A DNA stretch of 64,000 nt from Tabrizicola sp. (GCA_016792685.1 JAEULQ010000066.1:26184-90183); one strand, 5' to 3'; numbered from the stretch's first letter, positions 25,320 through 35,273 are shown. Numbers and translations are program-made. The notes: a model not told the origin generated them from the sequence alone.

Positions 25320-26333
25320 ATGACCTTCCGGATGCCCGCCGAATGGGAAAGCCATGAACGCACTTTGATGTGTTGGCCCTGCCGGGAATATTCCTGGGGC
25401 CATACGCTGGAACAGGGCCGTCGCGAGTTCGCCGCCGTCGCCAATGCGATCGCGGCATTCGAGCCGGTGACCATGGTCGCCAAGAATGCCGAACAGGCCG
25501 CACAGGCGCGGACCTTGCTGGCTGGCAAGGTGGACGTGATCATTCGCCCCATCGATGGCTCATGGCTCCGCGACAACGGTCCCCTGTTCGTGACCGACGG
25601 CAATACTCGCCGCGCGCGCCACTTCCGCTTCAACGCCTGGGGCGAACGGCACGCGCAGCGCGACCGGGACGCGCGTCTGGGCCGGACCCTGGCCGAGGAC
25701 TTGGGTGACGAGGTCGATTTCGTCGACGTGGTGCTGGAAGGCGGTGCGGTCTCGATCGACGGCGCCGGCACGATGATCGCGCCCGAAGGCTGCGTCATGC
25801 ACGAAAGCCGGAACTGGTATCTGACCCGCGATCAGGTCGAAGCGCAGATCAAGGCCGCGCTGGGCCTGAACCGCATCATCTGGCTTGGCCAGGGCCTGGC
25901 CGAGGATTCAGTCCGCGACCCTTCGCGGATGTACTACGGCACCGACGGCCATGCCGACCTGTTCCTGGCCTTCATTGGTCCGAACCGCGCGCTCATGCTG
26001 AAATCGCCCGAGGATGACCCGAACGCACCCCATCTTGCCAAATCCCGCGCTACGCTGGTGGCGGCCGGCATCGAGATTGTCGATTTCCCCTACATGTCCG
26101 GCTTCATGGACGAGGGGAACTGGATCATCGCGCCCTACATGAACTTCTATTTCTGCAACGGTGGGGTGATCGTCCCCGTCGCAGGCGAAGAACCCGACAA
26201 GGATCAGGAAGCGCTGGCCTTTCTGGCGCAACTCTTCCCAGACCGGCAGGTTGTCGGCGTCAACCTCCGCGCCGGTCCGCGCCAGGGCGGGGCAATCCAC
26301 TGCATGACCATGCAAGTTCCGCTGCGCCCCTGA
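25320..26333 (+). CDS. Agmatine deiminase-family (PPAD-like) protein
   Basis: 337 residues, guanidino-group-modifying fold. The start MTFRMPAEWESHERTLMCWP is the usual AguA N-terminus. Further motifs are SWLRDNGPLFV, VVLEGGAVSIDG, GTDGHADLFLAF (His plus acidic pair) and the catalytic Cys328 in GGAIHCMTMQ. True agmatine deiminases convert agmatine to N-carbamoylputrescine and ammonia. Small differences in the motif around the His suggest that the substrate may be another guanidino compound. No N-carbamoylputrescine amidase gene is adjacent, which argues for caution about the agmatine name. Confidence 0.8.
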   Translation: MTFRMPAEWESHERTLMCWPCREYSWGHTLEQGRREFAAVANAIAAFEPVTMVAKNAEQAAQARTLLAGKVDVIIRPIDGSWLRDNGPLFVTDGNTRRARHFRFNAWGERHAQRDRDARLGRTLAEDLGDEVDFVDVVLEGGAVSIDGAGTMIAPEGCVMHESRNWYLTRDQVEAQIKAALGLNRIIWLGQGLAEDSVRDPSRMYYGTDGHADLFLAFIGPNRALMLKSPEDDPNAPHLAKSRATLVAAGIEIVDFPYMSGFMDEGNWIIAPYMNFYFCNGGVIVPVAGEEPDKDQEALAFLAQLFPDRQVVGVNLRAGPRQGGAIHCMTMQVPLRP

Positions 26334-26428
26334 TCCACCTTGCCGGGGGCGGATGTCCGGGCAGGGGGCACGATGCCGCGCGCTGCCTGCCCGCAGTCCC
26401 TTCCCGCACGCGGCAAAAAAACCGATCG

Positions 26429-26453
26429 TCACGCCCCCGTTTTCCTTTTGCCA
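26429..26453 (+). promoter_or_regulatory. Shared dyad motif, copy 1 (upstream of glutamine amidotransferase)
   Basis: TCACG, then a 15-base spacer starting CCCCCGTTTT, then a degenerate right half TGCCA. It lies 52-76 bases before the start at 26505. The left half and the core match copies at 29515-29539 and, on the minus strand, 40655-40679. The remainder of the 171-base gap contains no gene. The function is inferred from recurrence only. Confidence 0.55.
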
Positions 26454-26504
26454 AACCGGAACAGGATGGCACTAAACTTCCCGAAGCCCTGGAAGGAGAA
26501 CCCC

Positions 26505-27203
26505 ATGCAGCGCAAGATCGTGCTTGTCCGTCACGGCGATGACCCGCCCGATGACCGGGTTGTGACCTATGCGGTGCAGAACGGGTTCGAGCCGGTCTTC
26601 GTTCGCCCCTTCAAGGGCGAAAAGCTGGGTCAGCCGGGGCCGGATGTGGCAGGCTCGGTCGTCTACGGCGGGCCCTTCAATGTCTTCGAAGAGGACAAAC
26701 ATCCCTTCCTGAACGATGAGGCCGACTGGATCCGGTCCTGCATGGCGCAGGGGATTCCGATTCTGGGTCTGTGCCAGGGGGGCCAGCAGATCGCCAGGGT
26801 TCTCGGGGCCGAAGTCGGTCCTTACGATACGCCGGTCCATGAGTTCGGCTATTACCCGATCTCGCCCACCGCCGAAGGCCGCGATTTCCTGCCCGAGACG
26901 CTGCACATGACAGAGGCGCATTTCCACACCTTCGCCATTCCGGACGGCGCGGTGCATCTGGCGACAAGCCCGCTCTATCCCAACCAGGCCTTCCGCTACG
27001 GCGACAAGACCTATGCCTTCCAGTTCCACCCCGAATGCACGATTGAAGGCTTCCGGCGTTGGCAGTCGAACGAATGGGCGCCCTATGGCAAGCCCGGCGT
27101 TCAATCGAAGGCTGAACAGGATGCGCTGATGCCTGTGGCGGACGCCCTTCAGGCCGACTGGTTCTACGGATTCCTGCGAAAGCTCTTCGGCTCAGCTGCA
27201 TGA
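26505..27203 (+). CDS. Class I glutamine amidotransferase-like protein
   Basis: 232 residues. The start at 26505 has a strong GGAAGGAGA site. The triad of class I amidotransferases is present: nucleophile Cys in LGLCQGGQQIARVLG, and His and Glu in YAFQFHPEC. This is a stand-alone GATase-1 domain without an attached synthase. Such proteins hydrolyse glutamine or gamma-glutamyl amides, for example gamma-Glu-polyamine hydrolases. Context with deiminase and creatininase-family enzymes fits catabolic nitrogen release, but the substrate is not known. Four-base overlap with the transporter gene. Confidence 0.82.
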   Translation: MQRKIVLVRHGDDPPDDRVVTYAVQNGFEPVFVRPFKGEKLGQPGPDVAGSVVYGGPFNVFEEDKHPFLNDEADWIRSCMAQGIPILGLCQGGQQIARVLGAEVGPYDTPVHEFGYYPISPTAEGRDFLPETLHMTEAHFHTFAIPDGAVHLATSPLYPNQAFRYGDKTYAFQFHPECTIEGFRRWQSNEWAPYGKPGVQSKAEQDALMPVADALQADWFYGFLRKLFGSAA

Positions 27204-28081
27204 AATCACTGGCAGAGCGCAATCCGCAGGCTTTCGGCGTGCTGGTCACCCTTTGCGGGGTGATGATCTTTGTCCCCGATGCGCTGGTGATGCGGCTCAT
27301 CGGCGGCGACATGCTTGCGCTCGCCTTCTGGCGCGGGCTTCTGGCGGGCAGCATCTTCCTTTTGGGCAATCTGATCTTTGCCCGCCACACGATGCCCGCC
27401 AAGGGTGAATGGTTCGACCGCAAGGGGCTGCTCATCATCGGGCTGAACGCAGGTGGTGTTCTCAGCTGGTGTTCGGCCATGCAGTACACCTCGGCAGCGA
27501 ACGCACTTCTGGTGCTGGCCATCGCCCCGTTTCTGGCTGCGATCCTGTCATTCTTCCTTTTGAAGGAACGCATCGACCGCGCCACCGCCCTTGCTATCGC
27601 GCTGGTCTTTGCCGGAGTGCTGATCCTCGCCTCGGGCAGCCTTGGGCATGGGAGGCTTCTGGGGGACGGCTTTGCGCTGATGAATGCGCTGACCATCGCG
27701 GCCTACTATGTCACGCTGCGTACGACGGGCCGCCGAAACATGCTGCCGCATCTGGCGCTCGGGTCCATCCTCGGCGGGCTTCTGGCCGTGCCCTTTGCCG
27801 ATTTCGAGCCCGTCAGCACAACGCAGGCGCTGCTGATCTTCCTCTCCGGTGCGATCATCCTGCCCGGTGCGGCCGGTCTTCTGATCCTTGGCCCACGCTA
27901 CCTGCCCGCGCCCGAGGTCTCGATGATCACACTGCTGGAAGTGATCCTTGGCCCCCTTCTGGTCTGGGCGGTGATTGGCGAGAACCCCGGCCAGATGACC
28001 CTGATCGGCGGGACGGTCATCGTGATGACGGTCGCGCTCCACACCCTGCGCCGCCTGAGCCAACCCGAAAGCCCCGCCTGA
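27200..28081 (+). CDS. DMT-superfamily (EamA) transporter
   Basis: 293 residues with about ten transmembrane helices in two EamA repeats (first repeat ending near FLLKERIDRATALAIALVFAGV, second ending with LEVILGPLLVWAVIGENPGQMTLIGGTVIV). It belongs to the drug/metabolite exporter family of the inner membrane, members of which export amino acids, purines or other metabolites. Overlapping the genes on both sides by one to four bases, it is part of the amidotransferase operon and may export a by-product. Confidence 0.85.
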   Translation: MKSLAERNPQAFGVLVTLCGVMIFVPDALVMRLIGGDMLALAFWRGLLAGSIFLLGNLIFARHTMPAKGEWFDRKGLLIIGLNAGGVLSWCSAMQYTSAANALLVLAIAPFLAAILSFFLLKERIDRATALAIALVFAGVLILASGSLGHGRLLGDGFALMNALTIAAYYVTLRTTGRRNMLPHLALGSILGGLLAVPFADFEPVSTTQALLIFLSGAIILPGAAGLLILGPRYLPAPEVSMITLLEVILGPLLVWAVIGENPGQMTLIGGTVIVMTVALHTLRRLSQPESPA

Positions 28082-28677
28082 TGCGTCTTCTCTTTGTCCA
28101 CGCCCACCCGGTTCCCGAAAGCTTCAACGCCGCCCTTTGCGCGGCTGCCTTGGAAACCGCCCGCGCTCAAGGTCACGACGTCCGGCTGATTGACCTCCAC
28201 GCCGAGGGGTTCAATCCGGTCATGTCCACGGATGAACGTCGCGGATACACCGAGGACGTCCCGCTTCCTGCCGACCTTGTCCACCAGGTAGAGGCCCTTC
28301 AATGGGCCGAGGGGCTGATCCTCGTCTATCCCACCTGGTGGTATTCGCAGCCCGCGATCCTGAAGGGCTGGATGGACCGGGTCTGGCGGCCCGGCATCGC
28401 CTTTACGCTGCACGAGGAAGGCCAGCGCCTGCGCCCGGCACTGGCAAACATCCGGCTGATCGGGGTGATCACCAGCTTCGGTTCGCCCTGGTGGTTCTGG
28501 ACCTTCCTGATCGGCGCACCGGGGCGCAAGATCGTCCTGCGGGGCCTGCGGTTCTGCACGAACCGGCGGACAAAGACCTTCTGGCTGGGACTGCATGAGA
28601 TCGACGACCAGACCGAGGCCAGTCGCAAACGCTATATCGACAAGGTCCGCGCCCGCATCGCGCAGATCCCGCTATAG
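28081..28677 (+). CDS. NAD(P)H quinone oxidoreductase-like flavodoxin-fold protein
   Basis: 198 residues, of the MdaB/KefF/NQO1-type family. The N-terminus LLFVHAHPVPESFNAAL is the FMN/FAD phosphate loop; VYPTWWYSQPAILKGWMDRVWRPGIAFTL is the flavin-ring contact segment. These enzymes transfer two electrons from NAD(P)H to quinones or other acceptors in the cytoplasm. The ATG shares its A with the preceding TGA, so translation is coupled. The role in this operon is not evident. Confidence 0.85.
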   Translation: MRLLFVHAHPVPESFNAALCAAALETARAQGHDVRLIDLHAEGFNPVMSTDERRGYTEDVPLPADLVHQVEALQWAEGLILVYPTWWYSQPAILKGWMDRVWRPGIAFTLHEEGQRLRPALANIRLIGVITSFGSPWWFWTFLIGAPGRKIVLRGLRFCTNRRTKTFWLGLHEIDDQTEASRKRYIDKVRARIAQIPL

Positions 28678-28686
28678 GGTGCCATC

Positions 28687-29472
28687 ATGGGCCATATCGG
28701 ACACTGGGCAGACCTGACCGCCCCCGAATTCGCCGCCCTTGACCGCGAAAGCGCCGTAGCGATCCTGCCCATCGGCGCCATCGAACAGCACGGGCCCCAT
28801 CTGGCCATGTCGGTTGACCGCGACCTTACCATGGCCGTCCTGACCCGCGCCCTGCCGCAGATCAATCCCGACCTCACCGTCCTCGCCCTGCCCGTGCAGG
28901 CCATCGGCAAAAGCACCGAGCATCAGGCCTTTCCCGGCACGCTGTCCCTTTCGGCCGACACGCTGCTGCGTGTGCTCCAGGACATCGCCGCGTCAGTCCA
29001 TCGTGCGGGCATCCGTCGGCTGATGATCCTCAACGGCCATGGCGGCAACCGCGCGCTGCTGGAACTCGCAGCCCGCGACCTGCGCGCCGGACTGGGCCTG
29101 ATCACCGCCCATGTCGCCTGGGACGATCTGGCCAATGCCGAAAGCGTGGTCGGCGTGGCCGAAGCGCGGAACGGCCTTCACGCAGGCGACGTCGAAACCT
29201 CTGCCATGCTGGCCGCACATCCGGACAAGGTCCGCATCGACCGGGCCGAGGATTTCGGCTCGGCGCATCTCGATTGGCAAAAGTCCCACCCCGATCTCGG
29301 CCTTGGGGCAGCAGCACTGCGTCCCGGCTGGCTGATGGGTGACCTCAACCCCAAGGGCGCCATCGGCAACGCCGCCGCCGCGACGGCGGACAAGGGAGAA
29401 GCGCTGCTTGCCAACGCTGCCCGCAACCTTGCCCGGCTCATCGCCGACTTCGCCCGCTTCGCTCCGGGCTGA
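28687..29472 (+). CDS. Creatininase-family amidohydrolase
   Basis: 261 residues. Metal-site motifs of the creatininase family are complete: LPIGAIEQHGPHL, DRDLTMAVL, GKSTEHQAFPGTLSLS and LNGHGGNRALL, then a Glu in DVETSAML. The family includes creatinine amidohydrolase, MftE peptidase and 3-dehydro-scyllo-inosose and formamide-ring hydrolases, all with two metal ions. It sits nine bases after the quinone reductase-like gene. With a deiminase-family protein and dimethylglycine dehydrogenase-like proteins nearby, a creatinine-like substrate is possible but unproven. Confidence 0.85.
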   Translation: MGHIGHWADLTAPEFAALDRESAVAILPIGAIEQHGPHLAMSVDRDLTMAVLTRALPQINPDLTVLALPVQAIGKSTEHQAFPGTLSLSADTLLRVLQDIAASVHRAGIRRLMILNGHGGNRALLELAARDLRAGLGLITAHVAWDDLANAESVVGVAEARNGLHAGDVETSAMLAAHPDKVRIDRAEDFGSAHLDWQKSHPDLGLGAAALRPGWLMGDLNPKGAIGNAAAATADKGEALLANAARNLARLIADFARFAPG

Positions 29473-29514
29473 TCGCGAACTCACCCCGCCGCAATGACGT
29501 CGAATCCTTTGGGG

Positions 29515-29539
29515 TCACGTCCCCGTTTTGCTTGCGTGA
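29515..29539 (+). promoter_or_regulatory. Shared dyad motif, copy 2 (upstream of FAD-linked oxidase)
   Basis: A complete inverted repeat, TCACG-N15-CGTGA, with core CCCCGTTTTGCTT, 57-81 bases before the start of the FAD-linked oxidase. It is preceded by CTTTGGG, which is also conserved before the copy at 40655-40679. It is the best-formed of the three copies and has the spacing expected of a LysR-type or dimeric regulator site. Confidence 0.6.
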
Positions 29540-29595
29540 ACCCACGACGCCCCGGCCTTACCCTCTTTCGGTAACTCCCAACTCGAAAGCCGCGC

Positions 29596-30999
29596 ATGGC
29601 CAGCATCTCCGGCAAGACCACCACCGACTGGGTCGCCTTCGCGGCCGAATTGGCCCCGGTCGAGGTCATCGACGAGCCGGTTCTGGTCAAGAAACGCAGC
29701 CGCGATTTCTTCTGGTATTCCCCGATCCTCGACCGCCGCCTGAAGACCTGCTTCGGCGATCTGGTCGCAAGGCCCAAATCCCCCGCCGAGATGGCTAAAT
29801 GCCTATCCCTGTCGGCACGCCATCGCGTCCCCGTGACGCTGCGCGGCGGGGGAACCGGCAACTACGGCCAGTCGGTTCCGATGGAAGGCGGCCTCATCAT
29901 CGACACCACCGCCATGGGTGAAGTGCTTGAAATCGGGCCAGATTTCGTCCGAGTGCAGGCGGGATGCAACATCCTGAAACTGAACGAGGCCCTGAAGGCC
30001 AAGGGCCGTGAGCTTCCCGTCTTTCCCTCAACCCAGGACATCGCGACAATTGGCGGCTTCATTTCGGGCGGGTCGGCGGGTATTGGCACGGTCAGCCACG
30101 GCATGCTGCGCGACGCGGGAAATGTCCTGGAAATCCGCGCGCTTTCGGCCGAGGAGACTCCGCGCGAAGAAGTCTTCACCGGCGACCGGATCAACATGAT
30201 CCACCACGCCTGGGGCATCAACGGCGTTATCACCGAACTCACCCTCCGCACCGTTCCGACCGAAGACTGGATCGGCTGCATCGCCACCTTCGCCGACTAC
30301 CCAACCTGCTACGGCGCTGGCATGGCCCTTGCCGCTTCGGACATCCGCCGCAAGCTCTGCTCAACCCTCGACGCGCGGATAGGCACCTATTTCGACCGGC
30401 TGAAAGGCATCGTCCGCGAAGGCCATCCGATGCTGGTCACGCTGATCCCGCGCGGTCAGATGGGGGCCTTCCGCGCCCTCATCGCCGCCCATCACGGCAC
30501 GGTCGATCTCGAGATGGATGAGGCAGAACGTCAGGCCCGCAAGCTGCCGCATGCCTTCGAGTTTTCCTACAACCACACCACGCTGCAGGCGCTGAAGACT
30601 GACCGCAAGGTCACCTATCTGCAGATCCTCTGCCCCGCGCCGCTGAACGTGGCGAAGATCATCGAGCTGCAGGGCGTGCTCGGCGATGACGTCTTCATGC
30701 ACCACGAGTTTTCGTTGATGGGTGGGCAAAGGGTCGCCTTCGACCTTCCGCTGGTCAAATACACCACCGACGAACGGCTGTACGAGATCATGGGAATCTA
30801 CGAGGCGCATGGCTGCCCCGCCTCGGACCCGCATTCCTGCATCATCGAGGAGGGCGGCATGAAGAAGGCCGACTACCGCCACCTCGCCTGGAAAAAGCGG
30901 ATGGATCCGCTCGGCCTCCTGAATTCACCAAAGACCCGGGAATGGCCCCATGTGCGCAGCATGACACCCGAGGCCATCGAAGCCCTTCACCAAACCTGA
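29596..30999 (+). CDS. FAD-linked oxidase (FAD_binding_4 / PCMH-type)
   Basis: 467 residues. An FAD-binding PCMH-type domain covers about residues 50-230: [21 protein letters not shown] binds the pyrophosphate, and [21 protein letters not shown] follows. The C-terminal part is a cap domain without the Cys-rich Fe-S region of some D-lactate dehydrogenases. Such enzymes oxidise 2-hydroxy acids or alcohols, with electrons passed to quinone, cytochrome or O2. It is the first gene of a unit with two binding proteins, an amidohydrolase and a PrpD-like protein. The substrate is unknown. Confidence 0.82.
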   Translation: MASISGKTTTDWVAFAAELAPVEVIDEPVLVKKRSRDFFWYSPILDRRLKTCFGDLVARPKSPAEMAKCLSLSARHRVPVTLRGGGTGNYGQSVPMEGGLIIDTTAMGEVLEIGPDFVRVQAGCNILKLNEALKAKGRELPVFPSTQDIATIGGFISGGSAGIGTVSHGMLRDAGNVLEIRALSAEETPREEVFTGDRINMIHHAWGINGVITELTLRTVPTEDWIGCIATFADYPTCYGAGMALAASDIRRKLCSTLDARIGTYFDRLKGIVREGHPMLVTLIPRGQMGAFRALIAAHHGTVDLEMDEAERQARKLPHAFEFSYNHTTLQALKTDRKVTYLQILCPAPLNVAKIIELQGVLGDDVFMHHEFSLMGGQRVAFDLPLVKYTTDERLYEIMGIYEAHGCPASDPHSCIIEEGGMKKADYRHLAWKKRMDPLGLLNSPKTREWPHVRSMTPEAIEALHQT

Positions 31000-31046
31000 C
31001 CAAGCAAGAGGCGGTTCGGCCGCCCGAACTCAACAAGGAGAGAGCC

Positions 31047-32693
31047 ATGACATTCAAGGATCAAAGCGGAAACGCCCTTCCTGACCACCTGACCAAAGCC
31101 GCGAAATCGCTGGGTTCCGACCCGCTGAGCCGTCGCGAATTCCTGGCGACGGCCACCGCTTTCGGTGCAACCACCGCGACCGCCTACGCCATGCTCGGAC
31201 TGGCCGCCCCTGCGCGCGCCGAAGGCACTCCGGTGAAGGGCGGGACCCTGCGTGTCGGCATGCAGGTGATGGAACTGAAAGACCCGCGGCTTGCGGACTG
31301 GTCGCAGATCGCCAACCTCGAGCGCCAGTTCCTTGAACCCCTGGTCAAGAACACCGCGGACTTCACCTTCGAAGGCAAGCTTCTGGAAAGCTGGGAAGTG
31401 AATGCCGACGCGACCAAATACATTCTGCGCGTCCGCCCGGGGGTGACCTGGACCAATGGCGATACCTTCAATGCCGACGACGTCGTCTTCAACATCACCC
31501 GCTGGTGCGACAAATCGGCCGAAGGCAACTCGATGGCGTCCCGTTTCGGGCCGCTGATCGACGAAGCGGCAGGTCGGGCGCGGGATGGCGCCATCGTCAA
31601 GGTCGATGACATGACGGTGGAGCTCAACCTGTCGGCCCCCGACATCACGATCATCCCCAGCATGTCGGACTATCCCGCACTTATCGTGCACCGCAGCTTT
31701 GATGAAACCGGCGCCAACCTTGCCGCGAACCCGATCGGAACCGGTCCGTTCGAGCTTGAAAGCCACGCCGTTGCTGGAAAGGCCCGCTTCGTGCGCCGGA
31801 CCAAAGGCAGCTGGTGGGGCGGGGAAGCGCATCTCGACGCGATCGAGTTCATCGACCTTGGCAATGACCCGGCGATCGAAGTCAACGCCTGGGGGTCGGA
31901 CGCGATCGACATGAACCAGCAGACCAGCGAGAACTTCATCGAGCAGCTCGATGCCCTCGGCCTGCAGCGTTACGAGATCGCCACGGCCAACACTGTCGTC
32001 GCACGTATGAACGTGGCGCAAGAGCCGTTCACCGATGTCCGCGTCCGCCAGGCATTGCAGGCCGCGGTCGACAACGCAAAGGTGCTGGAGCTTGGCGTGT
32101 CGGGACGCGGCACGGTCGCTGAAAACCACCATGTCAGCCCGATCCATCCTGAATATGCGGAACTGCCGAAACAGGTCCGTGATCCGGCCAAGGCCATCGC
32201 GCTTCTGACCGAAGCGGGCAAGCTCGATCACGAGTTTGAACTGATCTCGATCGACCAGGAATACCACCAGAACTCCTGCGACGCGATCGCCGCGCAGATC
32301 GCCGACGCTGGCATCAAGATCAAGCGGACGGTCATTCCCGGGGCAACGTTCTGGAACGACTGGACGAAGTATCCGTTCTCGATGACCAACTGGAACATGC
32401 GGCCGCTGGGCGTCCAGGTGCTGGCACTGGCCTATCGGTCGGGTGAACCCTGGAACGAAAGCGCCTACTCCAACCCCGATTTCGACGCCAAGCTCGCCAC
32501 CGCGCTTGCGACCGCCGATGTCGAGGCACGCCGCGCGATCATGGCCGAGCTTGAGGCGATGCTGCAGGGCGACGGCGTGCTGATCCAGCCCTTCTGGCAA
32601 AGCACCTTTGCCCACACCAGCCCCAAGGTGAAGGGCTACCGCGTCCACCAGACCGCCGAGCTGGACCTCGCCGACATCTGGCTCGAAGCCTGA
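31047..32693 (+). CDS. Family 5 solute-binding protein with Tat signal
   Basis: 548 residues. The start at 31047 follows AAGGAGAGAG. A twin-arginine signal ([16 protein letters not shown], about residues 28-43) precedes the mature periplasmic protein, which starts [12 protein letters not shown], the usual peptide/nickel binding-protein entry. RFGP and [17 protein letters not shown] segments support SBP_bac_5. It is expected to feed a Dpp/Opp-type permease, but none is in this cluster. Tat export is less common for this class and suggests folding or cofactor binding before export. Confidence 0.85.
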   Translation: MTFKDQSGNALPDHLTKAAKSLGSDPLSRREFLATATAFGATTATAYAMLGLAAPARAEGTPVKGGTLRVGMQVMELKDPRLADWSQIANLERQFLEPLVKNTADFTFEGKLLESWEVNADATKYILRVRPGVTWTNGDTFNADDVVFNITRWCDKSAEGNSMASRFGPLIDEAAGRARDGAIVKVDDMTVELNLSAPDITIIPSMSDYPALIVHRSFDETGANLAANPIGTGPFELESHAVAGKARFVRRTKGSWWGGEAHLDAIEFIDLGNDPAIEVNAWGSDAIDMNQQTSENFIEQLDALGLQRYEIATANTVVARMNVAQEPFTDVRVRQALQAAVDNAKVLELGVSGRGTVAENHHVSPIHPEYAELPKQVRDPAKAIALLTEAGKLDHEFELISIDQEYHQNSCDAIAAQIADAGIKIKRTVIPGATFWNDWTKYPFSMTNWNMRPLGVQVLALAYRSGEPWNESAYSNPDFDAKLATALATADVEARRAIMAELEAMLQGDGVLIQPFWQSTFAHTSPKVKGYRVHQTAELDLADIWLEA

Positions 32694-32810
32694 TCGTCCG
32701 CATCCATAAGTCCGGCGCGGCCCGATAGCCGCGCCGGACGACTGCACGACAACCCTGGGCGCTGCCATATCGGCACGGCCGAACCACTCACACTCTCGGA
32801 GAGCTTGAAG

Positions 32811-33863
32811 ATGAAGAAATCCCTAGCGCGCCTCCTTGCCTGTTCCGCCGTTCTCGCCATTCCCTCGCAGCTTCTCGCCGACGATCCCGAACTGATCGTG
32901 ACCGACTGGCCCGGCTTCGACGCCGAAGGAATGTACGCCCCCTACAAGGAGAAACACGGCGACCGGCCGACCTATGCCTTCGTCACCTCGGATGACGAGA
33001 CCTTCCAGAAAGCCGCCTCCGGCTTCGGCGCCGATGTCTCGCACCCCTGTGCCCAGATGGTGCCGAAATACCGCGAGATGGACCTGATCGAGCCCTGGGA
33101 CATCTCGCGCATTCCCGAGTTCAAGAACATCATGCCGGAATTCCTCGCCTCTCCCGTCATCCAGGATGAGGCCGGGGTCTGGATCATCCCCGCCGACTGG
33201 GGTGCCACGGCCATCGCCTACAACACCGAAACCGTCCCGGCCGAGGATGTCTCGACGCTCCAGGTCTTCACCGACCCGAAGTACGCCGGCAAGATCACGA
33301 TGCCCAATGCCTCGGACGACGTCTGGGCGCTGGCCTATCTTGCCACCGGCGTCACCGACTGGACCAAGGTCACCGACGAGCAGTTCAACGCCGCCGCCGA
33401 CTGGCTGCGCAAAGTGCATCCTGGCGTCCGCGCCTATGTGAACTCCTCGACCGAAATGGCCCAACTCATGAAGTCGGGCGAAGTGGCAGTCGCCTGGTCC
33501 TGGCCGGATGGCCTCTCGATCCTGCAGAAAGAGGGCTTCCCCGTCGGCTACCAGCGCACCCCCAAGGAAGGCGTGACCACCTGGTTCTGCGGCCTTGTGA
33601 ACCTCAAGAACGGCAAAGGCAGCGAGGACAAGGCCTATGACTACGTCAACTCCTGGATCCGCCCCGAAGCGGCCGAGGTTCTGGTCACCAACATCGGCTA
33701 CGGCCACGCCAATGCTGCGGGCATGAAGCTGATCGACCCGGCGGTCCTGGATGCCGCGGGCCTCGGGCCGATCAACGGGCCGACCCTGCCGCAGCTGCCG
33801 TTCGACCTCGACCTGCGGGAAAAGCAGCTCGAAACCTTCGAGCAGATCAAGGCCGGGTTCTGA
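32811..33863 (+). CDS. PotD-type solute-binding protein without neighbouring permease
   Basis: 350 residues from the ATG at 32811, chosen over an in-frame TTG at 32805 because GGAGAG ends eight bases upstream. The signal peptide is MKKSLARLLACSAVLAIPSQLLA. The mature part (DPELIVTDWPGFDAEGMYAPY, ADWGATAIAYNTETVP, VNSSTEMAQLMKSGEVAVAWSW) is that of spermidine/putrescine-type binding proteins. No permease or ATPase lies in the unit. It may use the PotABC-like system at 12-14.7 kb or one elsewhere. Confidence 0.83.
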   Translation: MKKSLARLLACSAVLAIPSQLLADDPELIVTDWPGFDAEGMYAPYKEKHGDRPTYAFVTSDDETFQKAASGFGADVSHPCAQMVPKYREMDLIEPWDISRIPEFKNIMPEFLASPVIQDEAGVWIIPADWGATAIAYNTETVPAEDVSTLQVFTDPKYAGKITMPNASDDVWALAYLATGVTDWTKVTDEQFNAAADWLRKVHPGVRAYVNSSTEMAQLMKSGEVAVAWSWPDGLSILQKEGFPVGYQRTPKEGVTTWFCGLVNLKNGKGSEDKAYDYVNSWIRPEAAEVLVTNIGYGHANAAGMKLIDPAVLDAAGLGPINGPTLPQLPFDLDLREKQLETFEQIKAGF

Positions 33864-33899
33864 GCGGACCAGAGGAAAGGCAAGGGGCACGGATACCGA

Positions 33900-35255
33900 A
33901 TGCAAGACCACCGACTGTCCATTCCGGACACCCCTTGCCTTGTCCTGTCAAACGCGCGCGTCCCGGCCGAACTTGTCGTGACGCCACCTCCGGGGGCGCG
34001 GAAGGACGCCGAAGGTGCGCTCCTCCTCGACCTCCTCCTCGACCGGGGCCTCATCGCGGGTCTCTTTCCCGCAGGCACCGCGCCCGATGCAGGCGCCCGT
34101 GTCGACCTGCTAGGCCGCCACCTCTGGCCCGCCTTCATCGACATGCACACCCACCTTGACTGCGGCCATGCCATCCCCCGCGTCCGGCCCGATGGCACGA
34201 TCCACGGCGGCTTCTCCCTGACCGCCGAGGACTGGCCCCGCTGGACCGACGCTGACCTCGACCTGCGCATGGAGTTCGGCATCCGTTGTGCCTATGCCCA
34301 CGGCGTTGCCGCGCTTCGCAGCCATGTCGACAGCGAAACCCTGGCCTATTCAAAGCACCATTGGCGGGCGCTGGACCGAATGCGCGCGAAATGGGCGGGA
34401 AAGGTCGACCTGCAAGGCGTCACCATCTGCGCGATGGAGGCCTGGGTCGGAGAAGACGCCCGTGCCCTCGCCGATCTTGCCGCCGACATGGGTGGCATCC
34501 TCGGCGGCGTCACTGATACGCTCGACCGGGGCGAGAACGGCACCTACGACGCACTTGCCCATGCGCTGGACAGACTCTTCGCGCTGGCCAAGGAACGCGA
34601 CCTGGATGTCGACCTCCACGTCGACCAGACCGAGGACCTCTCGGCCTTCACCATCCCCGAAATCGCCAAGGCTCGGCTGCGGTCGGGTTTTCAGGGCCGG
34701 GTGGTCCTTGGCCACTGCGTAAACCTCTCGCTGATGTCGCCCGAGGTGATCGACGAGACGCTGGCCCTTGCGAAAGAAGCTGACCTCGCCTTTGTCTCGA
34801 TGCCGACCCCGATGATGTACCTGATGGACCGCAAGCCTGGCCGCACACCGCGCTGGCGGGGCGTCACCGCGGCCAATGAAATCCGCGCCGCCGGCCTGCC
34901 CTTGGCCATCGGCGGCGACAACTGTCGTGACGCCTGGTTCGCTTACGGTGACCACGACATGCTGGACACGCTGAAACAGGCGATCCGGGTCTTTCAGGCC
35001 GATGAGCCGCTGACCGGCAGCCTTGCCATGGCCTCCCGCGTGCCGGCCGACCTGATCGGCCGCCCCGACCTTGGCCGCATCGGCGTGGGCCTGCCCGCCC
35101 ATCTGGTGATCTTCCAGTCCCGCAGCCTGAACACCGTCCTCGCCCGCGATCAGGCCGACCGGATCGTGCTGAAACACGGGCGACAGGTGACCGACCCTCT
35201 GCCGCAACATCACGAGCTTGAAGCGGCCCTCGGGCTGGCGGACACTCTTGCTTAA
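33900..35255 (+). CDS. Cytosine deaminase-like amidohydrolase
   Basis: 451 residues. Metal and catalytic motifs of the CodA-type amidohydrolases are complete: HxH in IDMHTHLDCG, His in DVDLHVDQTED, His in VVLGHCVNLS and Asp in GGDNCRDAWFAYG. It is a second, diverged copy of the enzyme type at 9732-10898. It probably removes an amino group from, or opens, a nitrogen heterocycle or cyclic amidine. It lies 36 bases after the binding protein and 18 bases before the PrpD-like gene, so it is likely in the same operon. Confidence 0.83.
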   Translation: MQDHRLSIPDTPCLVLSNARVPAELVVTPPPGARKDAEGALLLDLLLDRGLIAGLFPAGTAPDAGARVDLLGRHLWPAFIDMHTHLDCGHAIPRVRPDGTIHGGFSLTAEDWPRWTDADLDLRMEFGIRCAYAHGVAALRSHVDSETLAYSKHHWRALDRMRAKWAGKVDLQGVTICAMEAWVGEDARALADLAADMGGILGGVTDTLDRGENGTYDALAHALDRLFALAKERDLDVDLHVDQTEDLSAFTIPEIAKARLRSGFQGRVVLGHCVNLSLMSPEVIDETLALAKEADLAFVSMPTPMMYLMDRKPGRTPRWRGVTAANEIRAAGLPLAIGGDNCRDAWFAYGDHDMLDTLKQAIRVFQADEPLTGSLAMASRVPADLIGRPDLGRIGVGLPAHLVIFQSRSLNTVLARDQADRIVLKHGRQVTDPLPQHHELEAALGLADTLA

Positions 35256-35273
35256 GCTTTCAAGGATCGCGCT

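Noticed and set aside
30987-32768. Open frame of 593 codons antisense to the family 5 binding protein
   Set aside because: It follows the codon pattern of the real gene on the other strand and shows no domain; the forward gene has a Tat signal and full homology.
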